Shown here one piece after another: positions 1-11,268 of a stretch of DNA of 64,000 nucleotides. Origin of the DNA: Clytia hemisphaerica (Eukaryota > Cnidaria > Hydrozoa > Leptothecata > Clytiidae); the NCBI GenBank assembly GCA_902728285.1, contig CACVBU010000158.1, forward strand, positions 124,001-188,000. The letters run 5' to 3'. The notes under the pieces are model-generated. The model worked only from the letters and a program-made list of their open reading frames with translations. It did no database searches and had not been told where the DNA came from. Made by a program: the position numbers and the translations under genes. How positions within the stretch are numbered: the first letter of the stretch is position 1; each line of letters starts with the position of its first letter.

Positions 1-55
1 ATCTTCTGGATTAACTCTCGTTACACCTTCATCATCAACTCTGAATGTTGCAAGG

Positions 56-1046
56 GTGAAGTCAGAATGTGGGAAGACCCAAATACTGGAGCGACCATTC
101 CAGGCGTTTGGTAGTGTTAACAGAGAGTCAATGTTTAAAATCCTCCTAGCCTACGGCATTCCAGATAAGCTTGTTAATGCAATCCAGATTATGTATACCA
201 ACAACAGAGCCAATGTAATGACATCTGAAGGAGAAACCGAATTCTTTGATGTTGTAACTGGTGTGCTTCAAGGTGATCCATTAGCACCTTACCTCTTTAT
301 TATTGTGCTCGATTATGCTCTGAGGACAGCCATTACTTCTGAAGATGGATTCACTATTGAAAGACGCAGAAGTAGACGACATCATACCGAGAAATTAGCA
401 GATCTTGACTTTGCAGACGATATATCTCTTCTAAATGAGACAGTAGTCGAAGCTGAAAACCTCCTACACAAGCTAGAGATATCAACTCAATCTATCGGTC
501 TCTTTCTCAACGCTAAAACAAACGATGGCATCCAATCTGTTAATGGTATCGCCCTGGAAAAAGTTGACGATATCAATGACATAGAGATAAGACTTGCCCA
601 AGCTTGGTCGGCACTTAATTCACACGAAAATTTGGAAATCAGAAGCCTCACTCAGTATAAAAGTCTTCAAGTCCACTGTCGAGTCTATCCTCCTATACTC
701 CTGTGAATCATGGTCACTGACGTCTACTCTGACAAAGAAACTTGACGGAGCGTATACGAGAATGTTGAGAAAAGTAAAAAAAATCCAGCCTAATGTCCAC
801 ATTACTAACAAAGTGTTGTACGGCAAGCTGCACAGATTGAGCAGTCTTATCCAGGAAAGAAGATTGCAGTTAGCAGGTCACGTCATCAAAAGAAATGAGT
901 CGGCATCTAAACTTCTCCTTTGGCAGCCAACATTCTTAACAAAGAAGAGAGGTCGTCCACACAAGACACTACTCAAAGTCTTAGACCAAGACACTGGACT
1001 TGACAAAGGCGAGATGGTTCGTTTGGCGCACAACAGGGTCAGATGA
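56..1046 (+). pseudogene. Non-LTR retrotransposon reverse transcriptase, 3' part, frameshifted
   Basis: Remnant of a LINE reverse transcriptase, which copies the element RNA into DNA at the target site. The first reading frame (to about 625) shows a degraded box A near FQAFGSVNRE, the box with GVLQGDPLAPYLF, and a catalytic FADD in LDFADDISLL. The second frame (about 594-1046) continues with the LINE C-terminal 'thumb' pattern ILLYSCESW and LYGKLHRLSSLIQERRLQLAGH. A one-base shift near 620-630 separates the two halves. The stretch between SIGLFLNAKT and the AW-A-L segment looks shorter than in relatives, suggesting a small internal deletion. The 5' part (endonuclease) lies outside the window or is lost. 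Clade not resolved; RTE- or R2-like groups are the likely candidates. Confidence 0.8.
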
Positions 1047-1083
1047 AAATACATGGTCATGTCATCACTTTCAAGTGGATGAT

Positions 1084-1677
1084 TTATGTATGTATGTATC
1101 TTCGTTTCGCCTTGAGTAATTTTCGCATTGCAGGCGCAGCTTTCTCTGCAACTTCCTCTCCTCTTTTGAAGAGTTCATTTTTACGAATTTCCAACCAACG
1201 TTTTATAAAGGTGTGAATTCTTAAGTTTGCCCATTTCTGGAAAATTGCTGCAAGCACTTTCTCTGACAAATCTTAATTCCTAAGTCCAATGGATAAAGCA
1301 TTCCACTTTTCTCTTAGCATGACATTAGTACTGAATCTTTCGATTACCACTCTTTATATATCATCACCACAGTAATGAATCAAAGTTTTTTTCTTCAAGA
1401 CAATTCGTGCTAGATTTTCCATTAGCTTTACGAAGGCATAAAAATCATCTGTGATTTTCATTAGCCCGCCTCGATTTATTTGATCTACCCAGTGGCACGT
1501 AAAGTCATTTAACGAAATTTTGTCACCAAGATCCTCATCCTTCTTTGAAGCAAGTTGCTCAAGGAGGGCAGTGACTGCTCTTGCTTGGGACGTTGTCTTT
1601 CCTTTCAACTTTCTTTTTAGAGAAAAAATAAGAAATCCTGCCACATATCTGAGGGTAGATTCTTCATCTCTAGCCAT
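1084..1677 (-). pseudogene. Third exon of a decayed minus-strand gene, transposase-like
   Basis: One open frame read from about 1,667 down to 1,084, interrupted by two in-frame stops (1,354-1,356 and about 1,273-1,275). Visible segments are ESTLRYVAGFLIFSLKRKL, a CHWVDQINRGGLMKITDDF segment, and a C-terminal FQKWANLRIHTFIKRW. From memory these resemble C-terminal parts of multi-copy transposon-like proteins in aquatic invertebrates; I cannot name the superfamily. A plausible acceptor (GCTAGAG before position 1,667) gives the phase needed to follow the exon at 17,293-17,216, so the BEL element appears to sit in the intron between them. The gene is not functional as it stands. Confidence 0.55.
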
Positions 1678-1853
1678 TACAATTTATCTTATATGCACAA
1701 CTTCATCATTAGGCTTTATACAGAATGCTAAGGTCCTTAGTAAGAAGTGCTTCAGAAAATACTGATATGTGTGACACATTGTTAATGGTTGGATATATCA
1801 ATTATTTTTTTTCGGTCAAAAAGAATAAATTATAATCATTAAATAGCTAGTTA
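1678..1853 (-). other. Intron remnant of the split gene, left of the BEL insertion
   Basis: AT-rich, no coding signal. It ends in AGTTA (1,849-1,853), the left copy of the 5-bp target duplication. Confidence 0.5.
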
Positions 1854-2430
1854 TGTTTAGGGGATTGACAAAGTTCATGTAACGATTTTGTTTGTTCGTT
1901 ATATTCGTTCAAGCTAAAAACACGAGAAACAATTATACAAAGTAACTTGACATATTTACATACATAGGCCTATGTTAGTAGTCGGGTTAGTCAGTCAAAA
2001 AATATACAAGTCAAAATTGTACAAGCTATAGTCAAAGTCTGAGCCAAAATCTAAGTCAAAATAGGATAAAAATGGCACAAAATAGCATGGAAAATATGTA
2101 CAAGACAGAAATATACTTACAAAATATTGTCGGCAAACTATCCCAAAAACAAATAAAAGACTTGACTTGATAACTAGTCAGACGCTATCAAAGTTGCAGT
2201 TTTGTCAAAGTCAGACATGACATTTTCTTACTAAAAGGTCGTCTTTTCTCTCACAGCTTTCTTGTGTCTTGTCAAAGAGAAAATTGTGTCAAAAAAAGGC
2301 GTTCAAAGTTTTCTATATAAAAAGGCAATAAAAAACACTAATTACTCCGGCAGGAGAGCCATCATACCAAATCACTCCGATGGAGAGCAAATTCAATGAC
2401 GTTATGCACTTGGGAGTTTTAACCAAAACA
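1854..2430 (-). repeat. 3' LTR of the BEL/Pao element
   Basis: 577 bp. On the plus strand it starts TGTTTAGGGG and ends AACCAAAACA, giving TG...CA ends on either strand. It matches 16,447-17,022 over its whole length. A TATATA stretch near 2,315 could serve as the TATA element. Just outside, at 2,431-2,441, the minus strand reads GTTGGGTGGAG, a purine-rich tract placed where the polypurine tract should be. Confidence 0.95.
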
Positions 2431-2667
2431 CTCCACCCAACAGAGATTGCGTCTCTCCAAACAACCAGTGCATCCAACAAGCATTTGCCATTTGACCAAC
2501 AAATTATACAAACGCAGACTGCGTTTCATGTAAAAGTTCTTTGAGTTACCAATGCGATTAACTCATATCAAAGTTCATTTAGTAGAATCTAACACAACAA
2601 TACCATAATTACAACCAAGCTGGATTTCGAACCACGCTCGTTAAGACCATTTCATCGAAGACAACGA

Positions 2668-3462
2668 TCACCGGACAGCTTCCAGTAATCCTAACCTCCC
2701 AACGGCTCGTTTAAAAGTGCTCCCGTCCTTCGTCCTGACGATTGCCACTCGCGTTCTGCCGTCCTCTGATGGAATTATGCTTTGGATTCGTGCCAACGGC
2801 CACTTGTGTCTGGCGATTGAGGTGTCCTTGATGACCACAAGGTCTCCTGGCTTCATGTTTCTCGTTTCGCTCGTCCATTTTGACCTTTCGTTAAGCGAGG
2901 GCAGGTATTCTTTCACCCATCTTGACCAAAACGTTGCGAGTGCCTTTTGGACTTGCTTCCATTTGCTCCTTAGTCCGGATGCCTCGCTCATGATTGGATA
3001 ATTTGGTGCAGATCGACCAAGAAGAAAGTGATTTGGAGTCAGGGCTTCATAATCGTTTATGTCGTCACTAACAGGTGTAATTGGTCGGGAATTGAGGGTT
3101 GACTCTACCTCAAGTAATAAGGTGTGTAAAGCCTCCTCATTAAACATTCTGTCACCCACCGTTGCCCTCAGTGCTCTTTTTGTCAGCTTGACCATGGACT
3201 CCATGGCACCACCCATCCATGGCGCGACGGGTGGGTTGAACTTCCATTCGATGTTGTTTGCTGAAAGTTCATTAGTAATCCTTTTCTGGTCTAATTTCTC
3301 GAGTGCCTCCCTTAATTCTCTCTCTGCCCCCACAAAAGTAGTCCCGTTGTCACTTCGGATAACCCTGGGGTTACCCCTTCTTGCCCTGAATCTTCTAAGT
3401 GCTAGGATAAAATTAGCATTGGACCAAAGTAGTCCACTCCGACATTTTGGAATGCGTGACAT
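2668..3462 (-). pseudogene. BEL/Pao integrase, core and C-terminal part
   Basis: Encodes the second half of the integrase that inserts the retrotransposon cDNA. SDNGTTF carries the second catalytic Asp and GGAMESMVK the catalytic Glu. Downstream, NHFLLGR and a PGDLVVIKD segment are typical of the BEL/Pao integrase C-terminus. The N-terminal end of this frame joins the preceding frame at about 3,402-3,440 through a junction that removes the core between the first Asp (DYFGP) and DNG: only about 30 residues remain where roughly 60 are usual. The deletion also shifts the frame, so this copy cannot make a working integrase. The stop at 2,668 leaves about 240 bp to the 3' LTR. Confidence 0.85.
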
Positions 3463-4056
3463 CTGGAATCAACTCTTTCAAGTGGTAAGTCAGCCATCAG
3501 TGGATGTTTCGTCTTGACGCTCTCCTTTTTGCAGAAGAAGCATTTCGTTAATATCTTTCTCACCTTTGATTTTGCGGCTGTGATCCAAAATTTCTCCCTC
3601 AGGATGGACAATGTTGCGTTTCTTCCGATGTGATGATGTTTCTCATGTGTATGTCGGATGATGAGTGTGCTGATCGGATGTTCTTTGGATAAGATGATTT
3701 GATGCTTCGCTTGGGTAGGTAACAGTGCTTTTGAAAGTCTGCCTCCTACACACAGAAGTCCTTCCATCTTTGTTGGCTGAAGATTCGTCAGTCTTTGTGC
3801 GGACAAACTTGCTCTGGATTCTTCTTGAGAAATTCTGCATAGTTCTCCGCTGGCTCTTTGAAGATCATTGGCGGTCAGAATTGACATATCTGTCTCCGAG
3901 CTACCGTGTCGTTTGAATTCTACCCATCTCCTTTTCAGTTTCATGATCCATGCGTGAGCTCGTTTGATTTTGTCCCATTCTGAAAACTTCTCCCATCTGA
4001 TGACATCCGTCATTTGATCCTCTAATCTCTGGATGCTAGCTGTCGATGCCTCTTTC
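3402..4056 (-). pseudogene. BEL/Pao integrase, zinc-binding domain and start of core
   Basis: Shows the HHCC zinc-binding module of retroelement integrases (HTHEKHHHIG ... CFFCKK) and the beginning of the core with the first catalytic Asp in VGVDYFGP. The preceding helical segment WEKFSEWDKIKRAHAWIMK is the usual BEL/Pao linker between RNase H and integrase. The frame is open up to 4,056, where the hAT transposon begins. Its register matches that of the RNase H frame ending at 11,269 if the insert and one CTTTC copy are discounted. The 3' end runs into the core deletion described for the neighbouring part. Confidence 0.85.
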
Positions 4057-4070
4057 CAGCGGCGGATTTG
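4057..4070 (+). repeat. Left terminal inverted repeat of the hAT element
   Basis: CAGCGGCGGATTTG, preceded by the duplication CTTTC. It pairs with the right end at 11,255-11,268. Confidence 0.85.
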
Positions 4071-4713
4071 AAGTGAAGAAGTGAAGATATTTCTTCATTA
4101 AAAATTCTTCATGTAAAGTGTTGTTATACCTCATCAAGAAATCAAGAATTGTGTTGTTGGGTGTTAGATGATTTATATGATTTTTTATTATTCGCGACGT
4201 AATTTTTTCCTTTTCCTTTTCATCCCGCCGATCCACGCACACACATCGCCCCCTCTTTAAATTCTTTTAGCTTTATCGTCCGCCTTCTTCCACGCCCGCC
4301 CAGGCACCCCTATTTCCGCGTTTTCCCGGGACTTTAGCTGTCCGTACAGATTTTTTCCGCTTTACGCAAGTATTGTTTTGTTTACATGAACTGGCTACCG
4401 TAAAATTTGCCATTCATCAGTTTGTCAATTTTTTTTGACTCCTAAACTGAAGAACCAAGCAAAGCAACACAGGGAAAAAACTGGGGTCAAAGTTCAACAT
4501 AGCACGAAATGAAGAAATGTTAAGGAAATGAAGATTAATCCCGAATTTACGTCAACGATTTTTTGGCAAAAAAAAACACAACACTACTGGACTGGCAGCA
4601 CGAGACTTGGCTGCTTTATTTGAAAATGGCTGAAAATGGAAAAGGAGCTCATGTTGTTGTTGGATGTGGAGGGGAGGTGAATTGTATGTGATATCCATTT
4701 ATGGTATGCTGAT

Positions 4714-7700
4714 ATGGACCAAAAAACCAGTCTCGACACATTAAATAAATGGAGGGAGGAAATTTTGGCAGCTTCTTCAAAAAATCTCCATCCAATAAAA
4801 CTAAAAACTGACAGGGTTGCCACGACTTTGGTGCCTGAGAGTTTCGACAATTATGAAGCACTAAAGTAAGATTCTTTTTACATTAGTTTCTTGTCTGAAA
4901 AAAGTGTTTTAATAAACTTCTGAAAAAAAATAGTTGTGAATCTCAGCCAGCAGCCATGAGTTGAGAGCCCCTTCCTTGACTCCTCCCCTCTCTGCGACTC
5001 TGGATTTATACCGTGACATGATGAGAAAGCAAAGGGTAAACTTTCATACTCACAGACTCAAATTTGAAGAACTCGTTGGTCATCAAGTTATGGTTGAAAA
5101 GTCTTCTTGATTGTTTCTTTGTTTTTGATTTTATAAATTGATGACCATCAGTGAGTTTTTAAAGAGGTGATGAAAGTTACCCTCATAACCACCCTGGACA
5201 CCACCGCCGTACGTACATTGTACCTACGGTGTTGTACAGTGGAATTTTGAGGTTAAGATCTAAAACACCGTATATTTTCCCACCGTACGATCCTGACGGC
5301 GCACAGCACCGGACTTGTACGGTGTCTTTATTGCAATGTCCAGTGATGGTGGTCCATCTGGGGCGCCCAAGACGCAAAACTTTAAACAGCCATAAAAACT
5401 GAACCAGTGGTCCAATTAACCTCAAATTTTCAACATTAATTCAGTACCTGGCACAGGTCAAGAGGACATAAAAAGATTTTCCTTAAAAGCCAGTTATCAC
5501 GTGGTCAAATTTTCAGGGTAGGCCGATTGCCGACTTTAGGTGTACCAGTCAAATTTCCGCCATTTCGAAAGAAATTCATAAGTTATGAATTTTTTTTTGA
5601 CTTAATCATTATCTAACTAAGCGAATAGTATAATTGTGCCAACGTTCGAGGGGGGCGTGCCCCCCAGGGCACTACCAGACCTGAAATACCCCGGGGCAGA
5701 TAGGGTTAAGGGAAAAAATTTTGACGAGAACTAATTTTGGCGAATTTTGCCAAAATTTGCCAAAATTAGTTCTCACCAAAATTTGCCAAAATTAGTTCTC
5801 ACCAAAATTTGCCAAAATAAGTTCTCGCCAAAATTAAAAAATTATTAACGTATTGAACAAGGCGTTATGTTGGATTCTTTTTCCGTGTATAACCTTTTTC
5901 AGTTAGTCTACTTTCCAAATTTGAGGTTATTGTGATAATTCGTTTAGGATTTATCGCTGGAGCTTTTTTCTGAAATCCGCACCAAATATTTTGCAGACCA
6001 AATCTTTTTACAATGTTTATTTTCTTAATTTTAGATGTACTGCAGATGGTAATTGCTTGTTCAATTCCTGTTCAATCGTCTTGACTGGTGGTTCCGAAAA
6101 ACTTAATCAAATTCTCCGTGCAGCAGTGTCACTGGAATTGTCATGTAATATTGAGTTCTATGAGAATCACCAATTTCTGAAAAAGAAAATTGAGGAGAAC
6201 AGTGAGCATAATGAAGCATTCATAACTGGGATGGCTTTCACCAATGAAGCAGCTGACAGTAAAAATCCTGTAAAGACTGAAGCCAAACGTATAAGTGAAA
6301 ATCGAAAATGGGGTTCTTTGATGGCAATGTTTGCTTTATCTTCTGTTGTGAACAGAAAAATAGTTTCGGTGTATCCTGAGACGTCAGATTTAAATTTCAA
6401 AATTTTCAATGGAACAATTGAACCAAGACAAGACAATGAATCATTTGAATCTGAAAGTAACAATAATAATGATATCATAATTATGTGGTCACGGATTGGA
6501 AATAATGTATCACTTAGTGAGGGAAGATACCAAGCAAACCATTTTGTACCTTTGCTTCAAAAAGATCAGGTTGATGTCTCATTCCAAACCAAAGATCGAA
6601 AGGCTGGTGCCAAGAAGAAGATCAAAACAACCAAACGAAAGTCTCTTGAAACTATAGTGATTGATAATGAAACACCACCTGCAAGCAAAACCATTAAATT
6701 GGACCCAAACCAAAATACTCGTAAGTTAAGAATTCTCAAAAAGAATTTTTATCTCTTACTGATTGTTTTTGTGATCTGTTCTCTTTGACATAAGAAAATA
6801 GTCATTGGTTTTGATTTCTTATGCGTTTTGTTTTTGGCTTTTAAAAAAAGTTTGCTAAAAGTTGTTATAGTTTTGATAACCCATTTAATTAGGAAGTGTA
6901 CTTTAGGGTTGACAAAGAGTCTCTGTGCTTCTCTTATTATTATATCAATTTTTTTATCAGGAGTTGGGACAAAAACCATCAAAACCAAGTCGAAACCACT
7001 GTCTGATTATTTTCCAAAATTTGGGCATAAACCATCCTTGATCAAAAACAAAGAAAATCTTTCACCACAACCAAAAAATCCTCAGCCAGAAACTCTTCAA
7101 CCAGGTGCTATGCAACCACAAATTCCACAACCACCACTTACTCAAGCAAAAAATCCTCTACCAGATCAAAACCATCCTCCTGATGATAACATTTCAATTA
7201 AACAACCTCAAGATATTGATATTGCAGATGTTTTCAAGATAAGAAACACTTTATCTCCTCGTGAAAAGATTGAGCTCAAATATAAAATTATTCAGCCATC
7301 TCAGACGTTTCACTTCCCGAAATCAGGGCAACTTAGTTGCAAATTTACATGGCTGAAGAACTATGAACATCTTGTGTATTCACCAGCAAAAGATGCATTG
7401 TATTGCTTTGCTTGTGTAGTTATGGGAGTTACTACCCGTAGCAACCTCACCAAAGAAAATGGTATGCGTTGTTGGAAAATGGCAACGACAAAGATCAAAC
7501 AACATTTCCAAAATCAGCATGGGGCATTGGAAGATTTTAAGAATCTGACAGTTGCAATAAGAGATCCGAGTAAATCAATAGATGTAACTGCAAATAGACT
7601 TGTCTCAACGATAGTACAGAGGAACAGGGACATGATTCGACCAATAATTGCAACACTGATTTGTCTTGGAAAGTGTAATCTTGCAATCAGAGGCCACCGA

Positions 7701-10700
7701 GATGATTCTAAATACTACCTTGGTGAAAACACTTGTAAGTTACCCTTCCTTCCCTCTTTGCCTAATTTTTACATATTTTGACGAAAACTTTTCTCTATGA
7801 CTGAAATTACACCTTTTTCACTTTGTTATGATGCAGGACCCATTTTATGATGTTTTTCCCATAAGTAGTTGTCACCCCTTGCTTATTACCCCCTTTACAA
7901 TTATCCATTATCCATTTTCTGTATTCAAAATATGATACTTTTACATTTCAGCCAATTCTTGTGGAAACTTCTTGAGTATTTTGAAATTGGTGCTTGACTT
8001 CGCTCCACCTGGTCTGAAAGAGCTTGTAATGAAGTGTCCCAAAAATGCAACGTACAAGTCCAAGACTATTCAAAACCAAATTATAGACGTGATTAAAGAC
8101 TACATCCAAGGCAAGATTGTCAAGAAGATCAAAGTGAAACGAGTATTCAGTGTTTTGGCAGACGAGGCAACAGACGTCAGCAATAAAGAACAGATGGCAC
8201 TTGTTCTGCGGTATCTGAATCAGAATAACATTATAAAGGAAGAATTTGTGAATTTTATTCATTGTAAAACTGGTACAAGTGGCATGGCACTTTCACAAAA
8301 TATTCTGGATGAAGTTAAAGCTTTAGGTTAGTATATTTTGTATGAGTACATCTTGGGGTGCACTAACGTAAAAAAATTAAATTTCAAGCTCGCACTATTT
8401 TTATTCAAAACTATTTGCAAAGGAAATATGCATTAGGAAAGATTCTTTAGGGGACAAATAAGTACCATTAGGGTCATTCATTGTACTTACCCTTCATTGT
8501 TTTGTTTTATCTCAGGACTCGACTTTGAAGACGTCAGAGGACAAGGTTATGATGGTGCTGGTGCTATGGCTGGGAATGAAAAAGGTTGTGCAGCTAGGAT
8601 ATTAAAAATACATCGTTTGGCAGTCTATATCCATTGTTTTGCGCATCGATTGAATCTAAGCATCATGAAAGTTTCTAACATCACACTAGTTAGAGACGTC
8701 TTCGATCATACCCGAGTGATAGCTGACTTTTTTACTAATTCTCCCAAACGTGCAGAATACCTTGAACACATCTTCTCTGAACTGGACGGAGTTCTCAGAA
8801 AACTTATCAATATTTGCCGTACCAGGTATGTATATTGTTTGCATGGTGTATTATTTTTTACTCAATGGCAATGATTTAAGAAGCCTATCAACCTTTCTTT
8901 TTTTATACGGCAACCTTTGTGGTCTTTCGAAAAATATGTTTGCATCAATATTTGATAGTTGACAGAATAAATGAATAGTCTCAAATTGCATGCAACTTTA
9001 AAAATCTATCATGTTTATTCTATTTAAGATGGGTAGCACGGATTCTTGGTATCAACCGCATCGTTGAAAGTTATCTTAAAGTGCACAAAACTTTTTCTGA
9101 TGTTGCAAAATCGGGTGCTACGTTTCAAGGTGTAAAATGGGACGCAAAAACACAAACTAAAGCAAACGGTTGCCGGGCGAAGATGGAGACTTTTGCTTGG
9201 CTTGTTGCCCTTGTCATTACGAAAAACATATTCTTCTACATCGATTCAATCACGACTGGTTTGCAAGGTAACTACTAGTATGTTTATGTAAAAACGATTA
9301 TTTGCTAAAAGTATGGGGCACGTCGTTAAACTTTGGTTATTGTATGGTAATAGCAAAGTTCGGAGGGGGTTGCTACCCTCTCCCTTTCTTCGCAGTTTTT
9401 CGCTCCCTCTAGCGAAAATTTTCAACCCCCTACCTCTTTGGTAATTTTGGGAAGTTGCTACCCTTATAGGGGTTCTAGGGGGTGAGAACTTATGCTATAG
9501 TAGTAATCAAATTCCATTCATTTCCAAGTTCTCGAAATAACTACTAGTTGCTAATTTTTTCATCCTTTCTTTTTTCTCTCCTAACAGCTACTTCGTTGTC
9601 CATCGTCGAGGCTTATTTAGAAATAACTAATGTCATCGAAACTTTAGAAGGAGTCAAACTTAATGTCAACAAATACCATAAAAAATGGTATACCGAAGCT
9701 GTCGAGCTGGCTGCAAAGATTGGAATCAATCCGAAGTGTCCTCGTGTTGTTTGTGGTGTTAGCATGAATCGAGATAGTACACCTTCCAACACCGAAGAAG
9801 AATACTTCAGGAGAACAATCACCATTAGATGCCTAAACGAGGTATTTCATTGATTTAGCTATCTGGTTTCAAAGAAAATGAAAATTGCCTGATTATAGAA
9901 TGGTTGAATTCTCCTCTCTTAACAACAAATTTGTATTTTCCAAATTGAGCAATTATTCCCGTTTGTAGAGGTGAATATGATTATGTTAGGGGAGTATATG
10001 ATTAATAATATCTATCACCTTTATTGTTTTCAGGTTATAAATGATTTACGAGAGAGGTTTGACGCAAACTCTATTGGTGTAATCGATGGCTTCTATTGCA
10101 TTCCATCCGTAATGGCAGTCAAAACAGACTGGAAGCTTCATCTTAGAAAATTTATGATGAAGTACAAAAAGGATATGCCTGACTTAAGCACTGCGGAATC
10201 GGAAATCCATCGTTGGGAAACGACATGGTTGAAGGGAAGTCAGGATGATACTTTACCATCCACAATTGAAGGAACAATGAAAACAATGCTTACAACCATG
10301 TTTCCTAACATATACCAAACTCTTATCATATTGGCTGTTGTACCTGTCACCACGTGCTCGTGCGAAAGAAGTATATCCACGTTAAAACGAGTAAAAAATT
10401 ACTTGAGGAATTCCTGTGGTCAGGTAAAGAAAATTCTAAGCTTTTTCAAATTATTTGAAATTTGATACATCAGAAAATCTGGAAAATTTGAAAATAAGAA
10501 AAATAAGAAAACCAAAAGTCGAAGTGTGTTGCATATATTAGTTCCATTTGATTAGTTCTGCCAGTGGTTGTATTTTTATCTTTATTTATCTTTCAGGACA
10601 GATTGGTTGGTTTGGTGTTATTGCATATGAATAAAGAAATGGATATCGACATCGATGAAATTATAAACAGACTTGCAATCAAATATCCTAAGCGGATGAA

Positions 10701-10728
10701 AATGTCGCATTTACTCGACGATGATTGA
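4714..10728 (+). CDS. OTU protease-hAT transposase fusion, 9 exons, 1,103 aa
   Basis: Exons 4714-4865, 6035-6720, 6961-7734, 7952-8326, 8516-8825, 9029-9267, 9588-9841, 10034-10423 and 10597-10728. All introns have GT...AG borders, all phases agree, and the total of 3,312 nt is a multiple of three with no internal stop. The ATG at 4,714 is the first in frame after an upstream stop. Residues about 50-230 form an OTU-type cysteine protease: DGNCLF with Cys58, an ALSSVVNRKI strand-helix, and NHFVPLL with His220. Then come a Pro/Gln-rich linker, a TTF-type zinc finger (YCFAC 427-431, His461, His466), a DUF4371-like RNase H fold with likely catalytic Asp608 (LADEATD) and Asp675 (GYDGAGA), and the hAT C-terminal dimerisation region with CERSIST (Glu1041 the likely third acidic residue). 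It should cut and rejoin the element ends in the nucleus; the OTU part could remove ubiquitin, which is inference. It looks intact and possibly active. Confidence 0.9.
5737..5842. repeat. Short tandem repeat in intron 1 of the OTU-hAT gene
   Basis: About three copies of a 27-28-bp unit built from TTTGCCAAAATTAGTTCTCA. The motif resembles the GCCAAATTAAATTCCCGCC repeats of the element at 45,082-45,412. Confidence 0.7.
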
Positions 10729-11254
10729 TGCTATGCTTGCTACATATGAACAAAATAACGTTTTACTGAAAACTTTCTAGAGCTATAATGACTGAGGTCA
10801 AATATTATCGAAGCGTTTGACACCTTTTAACAGTCTATATTTTCAAATAAAAATTTAGACGATGATAATTCATAACTTTCCCTGATTATTTTGAATTAAA
10901 ATGCAACTTTTGATAAATACTTGAAACGCACAAAAAATAAGGTATATTCTAAAATAGATATTTATTGAATAATATATTTACACACGTTTTAATAATGTAC
11001 ATAAGGAAGGAGTTGTTTCATTTTTAAACTTATTTAGGTTGAAAAACGAGAAATATCATGACGTTAGGCTATATGACGTAGTTTCTAAATTTCATCCAGT
11101 TTTAAGCCATTTCCGGGCGTTTTAAATGGTCAAAAAATTTCTTAGGGGGCTCCGCCCCCTAGAACCCCCGCTGGGGGGCTTAGAGCGCCACCCAGACCCC
11201 CAGCTCTTTTTTCGGCTCGCTTCGCTCGCTTTTTTCTTCACATGAAAAAAACCC

Positions 11255-11268
11255 TAGATCCGCCACTG
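11255..11268 (-). repeat. Right terminal inverted repeat of the hAT element
   Basis: On the minus strand CAGTGGCGGATCTA, followed on the plus strand by CTTTC (11,269-11,273). The adjacent 11,140-11,250 is GC-rich and self-complementary. Confidence 0.85.

Noticed and set aside
4584..4861. Minus-strand frames of 70-88 codons
   Set aside because: Shadows of exon 1 of the OTU-hAT gene, which is supported by a donor site and phase continuity.
11180..11268. Apparent C-terminal extension of the BEL RNase H frame (ending LGVWVAL)
   Set aside because: These codons read into the right end of the hAT transposon; the true pol frame continues at 4,056.
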